From contig CAWBKU010000001.1 in NCBI GenBank assembly GCA_963789535.1, positions 110,028 to 174,027 of the forward strand: DNA of 64,000 nt, read 5' to 3'. Within the stretch, counting starts at the first letter, position 1. Each line of letters begins with the position of its first letter. The position numbers and the translations under genes were made by a program. This DNA is from CAVXHQ01 sp963789535 (GTDB lineage Bacteria > Pseudomonadota > Alphaproteobacteria > Rhodobacterales > Rhodobacteraceae). Positions 26,271 through 34,027 of the stretch are shown here, one piece after another. Below the pieces are notes generated by a model that was not told where the DNA came from, did not search any database, and worked only from the letters and a program-made list of their open reading frames with translations.

Positions 26271-26315
26271 GGCCTTTCGGGTATCCGAGGACCGGCGTAA
26301 CCCTGCGGCGGCGCG

Positions 26316-27416
26316 TCAGGGCGCGCGGAAGTGCTTGGAAAGCTTGAGGCCCTGACCCTGATAGTTCGAGGCAATCTCCTGACCGTAGAGTCGGGCGGGA
26401 ACCTCGGACATGCGCTCGTAGATGAGGCGGCCCACGGTCTGGCCGTGTTCGAGCACGAACGGCGCCTCGTGGCAGCGCACCTCGAGGACGCCGCGGCTGC
26501 CGGAACCTTGCGCGCCCCAGCCGAAGCCGGGATCGAAGAAGCCCGCGTAATGGACGCGAAATTCGCCCACGAGTGCCAGGTAGGGCGCCATTTCGGCGGC
26601 ATGGGTCGGCGGGATCGCGATCGCCTCGCGGCTGACGAGGATATAGAACGCGCCGGGGTCGAGGACGATGTGGCCGTCGGTCGAATGGACCTCTTCCCAG
26701 TAGTCGGCGGGCGGGTAGTGGCCGAGGCGGGCGAGGTCGATGAGGCCGGTGTGCGGCTTGGCGCGATAACCGACGAGGCTGCCGGTGGCGGGGCGCAGAT
26801 CGACGGAGAACCCGAGGCCGCCGTTCAGGACCGGCGCCTCGGGGCCCGCGACGATGGGCGATGTCGTGTGCAGCGCGGCGAGATCCGCGTCGCTGAGCGC
26901 GGTGTCGCCGTTCCGGAAGATGATCTGGTTCAGCATCTGGCCCTGTTGCGCCACGACCGAGAACGAGCGCGGGCAGATTTCGAGCCAGAGGGGGCCCGTG
27001 TAGCCCGCAGGCACGCGGTCGAACTCGTGGCCGTGGTCGGTCAGCAGGCGGGTGAGCAGGTCGAGGCGGCCGATCGAGGATTTGGCAGAGGCGGCGCCGG
27101 TGAGGCCGGGAGGCAGGGCGAGGGACTCGATCAGCGGGACGACGTAGACGCAGCCCTTTTCGAGGACGGCGCCACGGGTCAGGTCGATCTCGTGCATGCC
27201 GAAATCGGCCAGGCGGTCAGGGACCGTCCGGCTGCGTCCGGCGAGGAACGAGGCGCGGACCCGGGTCGCGCGGGGGCCGAGGCGCAGGTCGAGGGAGGCG
27301 GGCTGAATTTGGCCCGGTTCGATGGGCAGGGCGGCGGTGACGGCGCCTGCGTCGATCAGCGCGCCGATCTGGCGGTCCGACAGGACACCTGGGGCGGCGG
27401 AGGGGATCGTGTTCAT
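26316..27416 (-). CDS. dcd: 2'-Deoxycytidine 5'-triphosphate deaminase, long form
   Basis: 366 residues, about twice the size of E. coli Dcd, as in the two-domain alphaproteobacterial form. It makes dUTP from dCTP for thymidylate synthesis. Typical motifs include SLDLRLGPRATRVRAS near the N-terminus, ASAKSSIGRLDLLTRL in the middle, and the trimer-forming C-terminal block HYAGFFDPGFGWG with ER-QTVGRL-type text (EHGQTVGRLIYERM). The ATG at 27416 is 5 bases after GGAGG; a GTG at 27422 lies too close. The neighbour is tRNA-Pro. Confidence 0.92.
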   Translation of the reverse strand: MNTIPSAAPGVLSDRQIGALIDAGAVTAALPIEPGQIQPASLDLRLGPRATRVRASFLAGRSRTVPDRLADFGMHEIDLTRGAVLEKGCVYVVPLIESLALPPGLTGAASAKSSIGRLDLLTRLLTDHGHEFDRVPAGYTGPLWLEICPRSFSVVAQQGQMLNQIIFRNGDTALSDADLAALHTTSPIVAGPEAPVLNGGLGFSVDLRPATGSLVGYRAKPHTGLIDLARLGHYPPADYWEEVHSTDGHIVLDPGAFYILVSREAIAIPPTHAAEMAPYLALVGEFRVHYAGFFDPGFGWGAQGSGSRGVLEVRCHEAPFVLEHGQTVGRLIYERMSEVPARLYGQEIASNYQGQGLKLSKHFRAP

Positions 27417-27493
27417 CGGCACCTCCCCCTCGTCGTCTGCACAGGCCCAAAGACCAAAACGCCCGCCGGGCGCGGGGCCGGGCGGGCGGTGTT

Positions 27494-27570
27494 TGGTCGG
27501 GCTAGCAGGACTCGAACCTGCGACCTTCCGTCCCCCAGACGGACGCGCTACCAGGCTGCGCTATAGCCCG
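27494..27570 (-). tRNA. tRNA-Pro (anticodon GGG)
   Basis: 77 nt including an encoded CCA end. Acceptor CGGGCTA pairs with TAGCCCG, and A is the discriminator. The D-arm is GCGCAGCCTGGTAGCGC, the anticodon stem TCCGT/ACGGA encloses CTGGGGG (GGG at the centre), and the T-arm contains GGTTCGAATCC. It reads CCC and CCU proline codons. It is a stand-alone tRNA between dcd and the MerR gene. The downstream 85 bases are unremarkable. Confidence 0.97.
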
Positions 27571-27659
27571 ACTGCGCGCGTTTTGACCCATTCGAGGACC
27601 AAGGGCAAGCGCAAGTTTGCCGAGGGTCGGGACGGCGGAATGGGCTAGGTCGCGGCGCC

Positions 27660-28454
27660 CTAGTCGGCCCGCGATATCCCGCGCCGCGCCGCGCGCAGAC
27701 GCGCCAGAAGGGAGGTAAGTGTATCCGCCTCGGCCGCGTACCGGCCCGGTTTCGCCGTTGCCAGCGCCGAGAGCGGCCCGGGCCGGGCAAAGGCGCCCGG
27801 ATTGGTCGGCAGGGCCGGTATCCGCCCTTTGCGCCGCTCAGACTGGAGCTTCACCAGCGCGACGAGCAGGATGTCGGCCGGTTCGGCTGGCTTTGGGGCG
27901 GTCGCGGCCTTGCGTTTGGTAGGAGGCAGGTCGAGGGTCAAGAGAGGCTTTTCGGCGGGCGCATCCGCGTCGTGGCCGCTCGACCACGCCGAGGCTCCGG
28001 TGCCCGAAACGGGGGCAAATCGGTCCGTCGGGCTCTCGCCCTCGGGCCAGGGGGCGGGCGGCCAGGGATCGTCCGGATCGGGGGCCGCGCTGACGGCTGC
28101 CTTGGTTTCGGGCGCCATGGTTTCGGGTGTCGTGTCCTGACCCGCGACGCTTCCCTCGATCGCTTCGCCATCCTCGGCATCGGGATCGCAACCGAGTGCG
28201 CTGACATGCTTGACGCCCTGTTCACGCAACAGCTTTTGCGCGCCCTTGATCGTCATCCCCTGATCGTGGAGCAGCACCTTGATCCCCGACAGCAGCATCA
28301 TGTCCTCGGGTCGGTAATAGCGGCGCCCGCCCGCCCGCTTGACGGGCTTGACCTGGGTGAACTTGCTCTCCCAGAACCGCAGGACGTGGGCGGGCGTGTC
28401 GAGCCACTCGGCCACTTCGCTGATCGTCCGGAAGGCGTCGCGCGATTTGGCCAT
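27660..28454 (-). CDS. MerR-family transcriptional regulator
   Basis: 264 residues. An N-terminal MerR helix-turn-helix (about 8-75) has TISEVAEWLDTPAHVLRFWE and YYRPEDMMLLSGIKVLLHDQGMTIKGAQ. A long Pro/Ala/Asp-rich, probably disordered linker follows, then a short conserved C-terminal helical block with LLARLRAARR. No metal-binding cysteines are in the usual place. It sits just downstream of ihfA, the standard position in Rhodobacteraceae, but its targets and ligand are unknown. The length is in the normal range for this group. Confidence 0.85.
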   Translation of the reverse strand: MAKSRDAFRTISEVAEWLDTPAHVLRFWESKFTQVKPVKRAGGRRYYRPEDMMLLSGIKVLLHDQGMTIKGAQKLLREQGVKHVSALGCDPDAEDGEAIEGSVAGQDTTPETMAPETKAAVSAAPDPDDPWPPAPWPEGESPTDRFAPVSGTGASAWSSGHDADAPAEKPLLTLDLPPTKRKAATAPKPAEPADILLVALVKLQSERRKGRIPALPTNPGAFARPGPLSALATAKPGRYAAEADTLTSLLARLRAARRGISRAD

Positions 28455-28489
28455 GGTCTGCGTGTACTCCGGGGTTGCGGTAGGGGGCC

Positions 28490-28795
28490 TCAGGAGGCGG
28501 CGTTGCCACCGGCGACCTTGTCCTTCATCAGATGCGACGAGCGGAACGTGAGGACGCGACGGGGGTGGATCGGCACCTCTTCGCCGGTCTTGGGGTTGCG
28601 CCCGATCCGTTCGGACTTTTCGCGCACGGCGAAGGTGCCGAACGACGAAATCTTTACCGTCTCGCCCGAGACGAGCGCATCGGAAATATGCGTCAGGACC
28701 GCCTCGACCAGACCGGCACTCTCGTTGCGGGACAGGCCCACCTCTGCATGGACGGCCTCGGCCAGATCCATCCGCGTCAACGTATTCTCAGCCAT
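28490..28795 (-). CDS. ihfA: Integration host factor subunit alpha
   Basis: 101 residues. DNA-bending HU-family protein; partner of IhfB. The N-terminal dimer part (TLTRMDLAEAVHAEVGLSR) is followed by the beta-arm sequence GRNPKTGEEVPI, with the intercalating Pro in the arm tip, and then the RRVLTF segment. Two adjacent ATGs exist (28798, 28795); 28795 fits homologues and gives a better distance to the GGGG upstream. It stands between fabH and the MerR gene on the same strand and is probably co-transcribed with plsX-fabH. Confidence 0.94.
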   Translation of the reverse strand: MAENTLTRMDLAEAVHAEVGLSRNESAGLVEAVLTHISDALVSGETVKISSFGTFAVREKSERIGRNPKTGEEVPIHPRRVLTFRSSHLMKDKVAGGNAAS

Positions 28796-28888
28796 CATAA
28801 CCCCCAGATAATGGCGCACCGTAGCCGGGCGGTATTTTCAGAGTCAATAACAGGTGCTTGAACGGCGCCCTTTATGCGGAAATCGCCG

Positions 28889-29860
28889 CTACCAGCGCAG
28901 CACGACCGCGCCCCAGGCAAGGCCACCGCCGATCGCCTCGGTCACCAGCAGGTCGCCCTGCGCGATCAGGCCGCGGTCGACCCCGACCGAGAGCGCCAGC
29001 GGTATCGACGCGGCGGAGGTATTGCCGTGGTCCTGCACCGTCACCACCACCCGCTCCATCGGCACGCCGAGCTTCTTGGCCGTCGCCTGGATGATGCGGA
29101 TGTTGGCCTGATGCGGCACGACCCAGTCGACGTCATCGGCGGTCAGGCCGACCTTGCCGAGGGCTGCGTGCGCCGTCGCCGCCAGCTTTTCCACCGCATG
29201 ACGAAAGACCTCCTTGCCCTCCATCTTCAGCACGCCGGTGGTGCCGGTCCCGACGCCGCCGTCGACGTAAAGGAGGTCGCGGTAGCTGCCGTCGGAATGC
29301 AGATCGGTGGCGAGGATGCCGCGGTCGGTGGCGTCTCCGGTGCCGATCTCGGCCTCGAGGATGAGGGCGCCGGCGCCATCGCCAAAGAGGACGCTCGTGG
29401 CGCGGTCCTGCCAGTCCAACAGGCGGCTGAACGTCTCGGCGCCGACCACCATCACCCGGCGCGCCTGTCCCGACAGGATCAGCGCATTGGCATTGGCCAG
29501 CGCATAGACGAAGCCCGCGCAGACCGCCTGCACGTCGAAGGCGAAGCCGTGCGTCATGCCGATGGCATGCTGCACCATCGTCGCGGCGGAGGGAAAGGTG
29601 AGGTCGGCGGTCGAAGTGGCGAGGATGATCGCGTCGAGGTCGTCGCCGGTCATCTGCGCCGAGGCGAGGGCGGCAATCGCGGCTTTGGTCGCCAGATGCG
29701 AGGTCAGCTCTCCCTCGGCGGCGAAATGGCGCCGTTCGATGCCGGACCGCGTGCGGATCCATTCGTCGCTCGTGTCCACCCAGGTCTCGAACTCGGCGTT
29801 CTCGACGATCCGTTCGGGCAGGTAATGTCCGACACCGCGGACGACGGCGCGCAGGGTCAT
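28889..29860 (-). CDS. fabH: Beta-ketoacyl-ACP synthase III
   Basis: 323 residues. It condenses acetyl-CoA with malonyl-ACP to start fatty acid synthesis. Active-site residues are visible: Cys114 in FDVQAVCAGFVYA, His250 in VVPHQANIRI and Asn280 in DHGNTSAASIP. The start MTLRAVVRGVGHYLP at 29860 excludes a 25-codon Pro/Arg extension. It lies 7 bases after plsX, and both act at the entry to lipid synthesis. Confidence 0.95.
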   Translation of the reverse strand: MTLRAVVRGVGHYLPERIVENAEFETWVDTSDEWIRTRSGIERRHFAAEGELTSHLATKAAIAALASAQMTGDDLDAIILATSTADLTFPSAATMVQHAIGMTHGFAFDVQAVCAGFVYALANANALILSGQARRVMVVGAETFSRLLDWQDRATSVLFGDGAGALILEAEIGTGDATDRGILATDLHSDGSYRDLLYVDGGVGTGTTGVLKMEGKEVFRHAVEKLAATAHAALGKVGLTADDVDWVVPHQANIRIIQATAKKLGVPMERVVVTVQDHGNTSAASIPLALSVGVDRGLIAQGDLLVTEAIGGGLAWGAVVLRW

Positions 29861-29867
29861 GGCGTCC

Positions 29868-30989
29868 TCATTCCGGGGTGGCGCCCGCAGCGGCGGCCTG
29901 CGGCCCGGCCTCGGGAAGCGCGGAAATGGCGGCAAGGCGACTGGCGACGCGCTGGGTGAACCCGCTCTGTGCCAGTTGATAGGACAGGGCCAGGGCTGCG
30001 GCTACGCCCGTCTCGTCGGCGGAACCGTGGCTTTTCACCACCGTGCCGTTCAGGCCGAGGAACACGCCGCCGTTCACCCGCCGCGGATCGACCCGCTTGC
30101 GCAGCCGGTCGAGCGCGCCGCGCGCCAGAAGGGCGCCGAGCATCGACAACGGCGAACTCTTGAGGCCGGTGCGGAGCAGGCCCGAGATGAGGTTGGCCGT
30201 GCCCTCGCCGGTCTTGATCGCGATGTTGCCGGTAAAGCCGTCGGTGACGATCACGTCGACCCGGTTCGACGGCAGGTCGCCGCCCTCGACGAAGCCGACG
30301 TAGTCGAACTCGCCCAAGGGGGCCGCCGCCTCGATCAGGTCGCCCGCCGCCTTGAGTTCGGCGCGGCCCTTGTGCTCTTCGGTGCCGACGTTCAGCAGGC
30401 CGACGCGCGGCCGCGCGAGGCCGAGGCCGTTGCGGGCATAGGAGGCGCCCATCATCGCAAAGGTCAAAAGGTCGTGCTCGTCCGCGCGGATGTCGGCGCC
30501 GACGTCCAGCATCATGTTGAAACCGCTGGGATTGTGCGAGGGCCAGAGGCAGGCGATGGCAGGGCGGTTCACCCCCTCGGCGCGGCGCAGGCGCAGCATG
30601 GCGACGGCCATCAGCGCGCCGGTATTGCCGCAACTGACGCAGGCGCCGGCGCGCCCGTCGCGCACCGCCTCGATGGACGACCACATCGAGGTGTCCTTGC
30701 CGTTCCGCATCACGTGGCTCGGTTTGTCGGACATGCTCACAACGCCGGGCGCATCGACGAGCGTCACGGCATCGCCGACGCCCGCGCGGGCGAGCATGGG
30801 CGCCAGCACGTTGGAGGGTCCGTGCAGAAGGGCGGTCGCCCCCGGCGTCTTCTTCAGGAACCGGGTCAGGCCCGCGACCACGACCTGGGGGCCATTGTCA
30901 CCGCCCATCGCGTCGATCGACAGAACCGACCGTCCGGCCGTGCCGAGAGGCGCTGCCGCGTCGCTCTGGTCTCGGGCGTCAGATGTCAT
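29868..30989 (-). CDS. plsX: Phosphate acyltransferase PlsX
   Basis: 373 residues. PlsX turns acyl-ACP into acyl-phosphate, the donor used by PlsY for phospholipids. The family signatures are SIDAMGGDNGPQVVVAGL near the N-terminus, SCGNTGALMAVAMLRLR in the middle and VGTEEHKG. An Ala/Gln tail at the C-terminus is disordered. The start at 30989 (MTSDARDQSD) is followed by a poorly conserved leader; a start at 31040 is possible but less likely. It follows rpmF by 72 bases on the same strand. Confidence 0.93.
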   Translation of the reverse strand: MTSDARDQSDAAAPLGTAGRSVLSIDAMGGDNGPQVVVAGLTRFLKKTPGATALLHGPSNVLAPMLARAGVGDAVTLVDAPGVVSMSDKPSHVMRNGKDTSMWSSIEAVRDGRAGACVSCGNTGALMAVAMLRLRRAEGVNRPAIACLWPSHNPSGFNMMLDVGADIRADEHDLLTFAMMGASYARNGLGLARPRVGLLNVGTEEHKGRAELKAAGDLIEAAAPLGEFDYVGFVEGGDLPSNRVDVIVTDGFTGNIAIKTGEGTANLISGLLRTGLKSSPLSMLGALLARGALDRLRKRVDPRRVNGGVFLGLNGTVVKSHGSADETGVAAALALSYQLAQSGFTQRVASRLAAISALPEAGPQAAAAGATPE

Positions 30990-31061
30990 GCGCCGCCCCC
31001 CGGGCATTCCCTGCGCGGTGTCCGGCACATTCCCCGACACCTAGCCGTGCGGGTTCCGGCC

Positions 31062-31268
31062 TCAGGCTGCGTCGTCGTCCAGATCGACGTCCGCGCCTTG
31101 CGCGATCACTTCGCGCGAGGCGTAGGAGCCGCAGGACGGGCAGATGTGGTGCGGCCGCTTCAGCTCGCCGCAGGACGGGCATTCGTTCGGGTTCGCGGCC
31201 GACAGGCTGTCGTGCGAACGCCGCTTGTCGCGGCGGGCTTTGGAGACTTTGTTCTGTTGGACGGCCAT
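31062..31268 (-). CDS. rpmF: 50S ribosomal protein L32
   Basis: 68 residues. The basic N-terminus MAVQQNKVSKARRDKRRSHD and the zinc ribbon Cys30-x-x-Cys33 ... Cys43-x-x-Cys46 (CPSCGELKRPHHICPSCG) are diagnostic of the zinc-containing form. The C-terminal tail is acidic (DVDLDDDAA). It lies downstream of the DUF177 gene and upstream of plsX, the common bacterial arrangement that couples ribosome and lipid genes. There is a 254-base gap before it on the DUF177 side; I see no gene there. Confidence 0.96.
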   Translation of the reverse strand: MAVQQNKVSKARRDKRRSHDSLSAANPNECPSCGELKRPHHICPSCGSYASREVIAQGADVDLDDDAA

Positions 31269-31522
31269 GGCGCAACCTCTGATCTGGTCCTGGCGGGTCG
31301 CCGTGTCGGCGCCCGGAATGAAAATGTCGGCGCGATGCCGGTCGACGGCGCAGGGGCGCCATGGTTCCCGTCCGGCACGGGCGGTTCGCGGCGTCTTACA
31401 GACAAGTGTGTCGCCTGTCGAGACCTCTGCGGTCGCCGTGCCGCCGCCGCGAGAGGCGCCTTCATAGTCCCCCCGCCGCACGGCGCAAGGGCGAAATGCC
31501 CCGCCCGGCGCGTGATGCGGCG

Positions 31523-32090
31523 TCACTCTTCGGGGCCGTCCCCGTCGCCCATCCGCGACTTGAGTGCCGCCAGTCCGGCAAAGGGGCGGGCGGCATCGTC
31601 GGTCAGCGGCACGACGCCCGGTTCCGTCACCGTCAGGTCGACCTCCGCGACGCCCGCGCTGCGCGGATAGTCGGGCACGGCGAGCGCCAGCGCCTCGAGC
31701 GCGATCGCGGCCAGATCGATGGTGGCCACCAGCGGTTCGAGGGTGTCGTCCTCGGGCATCTCAACTTCCGGCCCCTCCGGTTCGGTCAGGTCGGCGGTCC
31801 AGGTGCGCCGCACCTCGGCGTTCGATCCGTGTGACGACCGGGTCGAGCGTCACGACGCAGGGCTGCACCACCGTCGCCCCCAGCGTCGCCTCGAGGCGCC
31901 AGTCGGTCCGCCCGACCGGCACCATCCGCCCGGCAAGGCGCAGCTTGCGCAGGTCGCTCAGGCCCAGTTCGGCGGCGATGGCGGCGCGTCCCGCCGCATC
32001 CGGAGCGAAGTCGACCGCCGTTTCGTGCCGCCCCGGCAGGTCGGCAAGGCGCAGGATATGGCGGGGCAGGGCAGCGGGTGAGGCGGACAT
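31523..32090 (-). pseudogene. DUF177 (YceD) protein with a +1 frameshift
   Basis: YceD/DUF177 proteins act with rRNA or ribosome assembly and are usually encoded next to rpmF, as here. The first 91 codons run MSASPAALPRHILRLAD to the conserved CVVTLDPV and VTRIERR. An extra G (plus-strand C at about 31813-31814) then breaks the frame. In the shifted frame it continues VRRTWTADLTEPEG to a normal acidic C-terminus ending at 31523. Corrected length is 188 residues, the family norm. A start at 32102 (MDSAMSAS) is also possible. Translated as written, it would give a foreign tail and lose its C-terminal half. Confidence 0.85.
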
Positions 32091-32232
32091 GGCGCTATCC
32101 ATTCTTGATGTAGGGGGTGCTCCTGATATAAGGCCCATAAAAGGTGGTCTGCCCCGAGGCAAGGGCAGGGTCGTGCCGTTTGGTCCCGAGGGACCGGTGG
32201 TCCGGAAAACGCCGCGACGAAGAGGGCAGGAC

Positions 32233-32739
32233 ATGGTCAGCACACCGCACGGCGTCGATGCGCCCCCCCGCGGCAGAGCGGCACTGGCGCGCGCGCTGCG
32301 CCGGGGCACGCTGGTCTGCGGCCTCGCGCTCGCGACCGCCTGCACCACGATCTACCGCAACCACGGCTACATGCCGCTGCCCGAGGAACTGGCCCTGTTG
32401 CAGGTCGGCGTCGATACGCGCGAAACCGTCGCCGCCGCTGTCGGCACGCCGACATCGGGCGGGGTTCTGGACGGATCGGGCTATTACTATGTGGCGAGCC
32501 GGTTCCGCCACGTGGGCTTTCTCGAACCCCAAGAGATCGAGCGCGAAGTCCTCGCCATCACCTTCGACGGCGGCGGCGTGATGCAGAACGTCGAGCGATT
32601 CGGGTTGCAGGACGGCCGGGTCGTGGCCCTGTCGCGCCGCGTCACCGACGACAACGTGCGCGACACGACGTTCATCCGGCAGCTTCTGGGCAGCCTCGGC
32701 AACTTCGACGCTGGCGCCCTGATCGCGGGCGAACCCTAG
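32233..32739 (+). CDS. bamE: BamE/SmpA-family outer membrane lipoprotein
   Basis: 168 residues. A basic leader and a hydrophobic stretch end in a lipobox-like LATACTT (Cys about 37). The fold then shows the BamE pattern: GVDTRETVAAAVGTP, GSGYYYVASRF and VLAITFDGGGVMQNVERF. BamE helps BamA insert outer-membrane proteins. The leader is long, and an internal start is possible. It is transcribed divergently from the DUF177 gene; this arrangement is common in Rhodobacteraceae. Its stop overlaps the convergent msrB stop by 4 bases. Confidence 0.85.
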   Translation: MVSTPHGVDAPPRGRAALARALRRGTLVCGLALATACTTIYRNHGYMPLPEELALLQVGVDTRETVAAAVGTPTSGGVLDGSGYYYVASRFRHVGFLEPQEIEREVLAITFDGGGVMQNVERFGLQDGRVVALSRRVTDDNVRDTTFIRQLLGSLGNFDAGALIAGEP

Positions 32740-33137
32740 GCGTTGCCCGCGTCCGGCGCGAACTTCAGCACCACGCCGTTGATGCAATAGCGCAGGCCCG
32801 TCGGCGCCGGGCCGTCCGGAAAGACGTGGCCGAGGTGGCTCTCGCAGCGCGCGCAATGCACCTCTGTGCGGCGCATGAAGAAACCGCGGTCCTCGCTCTC
32901 GCCCACGGCGTCGGGGTCTATCGGGGCGTAGAACGAGGGCCAACCCGTGCCGCTCTCGAACTTCGTCCGGCTCTCGAACACCGGCAGGCCGCATCCGGCG
33001 CACAGGAACGTGCCGTCGTCTTTCGGGAAATCGTCGTGCGTGCCGGCCCGCTCGGTCCCGTGCTTGCGCGCGACCTTGTAGGCGAGATCCGACAGCTCTT
33101 CGCGCCATTCGGCATCCGATTTGGTGACTTTTTCCAT
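32736..33137 (-). CDS. msrB: Peptide-methionine (R)-S-oxide reductase
   Basis: 133 residues. It repairs methionine-R-sulfoxide. The zinc site is Cys46-x-x-Cys49 (FLCAGCG) and Cys95-x-x-Cys98 (HCARCES). The catalytic Cys118 lies in RYCINGVVLKF, and GTGWPSF and HLGHVFPDG are family signatures. The frame extends 17 codons upstream to 33188, but the family starts near MEKVTKSDAEWR, so 33137 is preferred. Confidence 0.94.
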   Translation of the reverse strand: MEKVTKSDAEWREELSDLAYKVARKHGTERAGTHDDFPKDDGTFLCAGCGLPVFESRTKFESGTGWPSFYAPIDPDAVGESEDRGFFMRRTEVHCARCESHLGHVFPDGPAPTGLRYCINGVVLKFAPDAGNA

Positions 33138-33264
33138 GGGGGTGGTATCCTTTCGCGCACAGGGCACATAATCCGGTGATGCCGACATATGATGTCAGTA
33201 TCTAGGGCGCGGGACGGTCCGCGCCAAGGGTCGCGCCAAGGGCCGCGGCAGGAGTGGTGACAGG

Positions 33265-34008
33265 GTGACGATGATGCTGCGCAAGGGCCGCTATGGCGCC
33301 CGCCTCGCCGATGGTGCGGCGGATTTGGCGCGCGCGCAGGCCCTGCGGCACCAGTGTTTCCTGATGCGTGGCGCGGCACGGGCGCGTCCCGACGGCCTCG
33401 ACCGGGACGCCTTCGACGCGCATTGCCGCCACGTGCTGATCGAGGATGCGGCGGGCACCCTTGCAGCCACCTTCCGGTTCCTGCCGCTGCGCACGGGCGC
33501 CGATATCGACCTGAGCTATGCTGCACAATTCTATGATATATCGGGATTATTGATTGGTCCTCCCATCGCCGAACTTGGCCGGTTCTGCATCCGTCCCGAC
33601 GCCCAGGACGGCGAGACGCTGCGGGCTGCCTGGGGCGCACTCGCCGGCCTCGTCCGCGAGACGGGGGCCGAGACGCTGTTCGGCTGCGCCTCGTTCCCCG
33701 GCGCGCGCGCGGCCGACCATGCGGCAGCCCTCGCACATCTGCACGCCCGTCACCTCGGCCCCGCCGACCGGCGCCCCGCCGTGCACGCGCCCGAGACGGT
33801 GTCGCTCGCCGACCTGTCCCCCGGCACGCCGCGCGAGACGTTGCGGCAATTGCCACCGCTCCTGCGCTCCTACCTCTCGCTCGGGGGCTGGGTCGGCGAT
33901 ACCGCGGTGATCGACCGTGATCTGGACACGCTGCACGTGTTCACGGCCCTCGACATCGCCGACGTGCCGGCGGCCCGTGTCCGCAGCCTCCTTGCGCTGA
34001 CCGCCTGA
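33265..34008 (+). CDS. olsB: L-ornithine N-acyltransferase OlsB
   Basis: 247 residues, GNAT-type. It adds a 3-hydroxy-acyl chain from ACP to ornithine, the first step of ornithine lipid synthesis. The features are RKGRYGARLADGAADLARAQALRHQCF, then IAELGRFCIRPDAQDG and TLFGCASFPG. Start may be GTG 33265 or ATG 33271. The usual partner gene olsA (the second acyltransferase) is not beside it; the next gene is uup 19 bases later. The low-GC patch 33523-33556 is inside the gene (SYAAQFYDISGLLIG) and reads normally. Confidence 0.85.
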   Translation: MTMMLRKGRYGARLADGAADLARAQALRHQCFLMRGAARARPDGLDRDAFDAHCRHVLIEDAAGTLAATFRFLPLRTGADIDLSYAAQFYDISGLLIGPPIAELGRFCIRPDAQDGETLRAAWGALAGLVRETGAETLFGCASFPGARAADHAAALAHLHARHLGPADRRPAVHAPETVSLADLSPGTPRETLRQLPPLLRSYLSLGGWVGDTAVIDRDLDTLHVFTALDIADVPAARVRSLLALTA

Positions 34009-34027
34009 GCGCTCTACCTCGCGCGCC

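Noticed and set aside
29859..31670. A 603-codon plus-strand frame opposite plsX and rpmF
   Set aside because: Shadow of plsX; no recognisable motif and no start signal.
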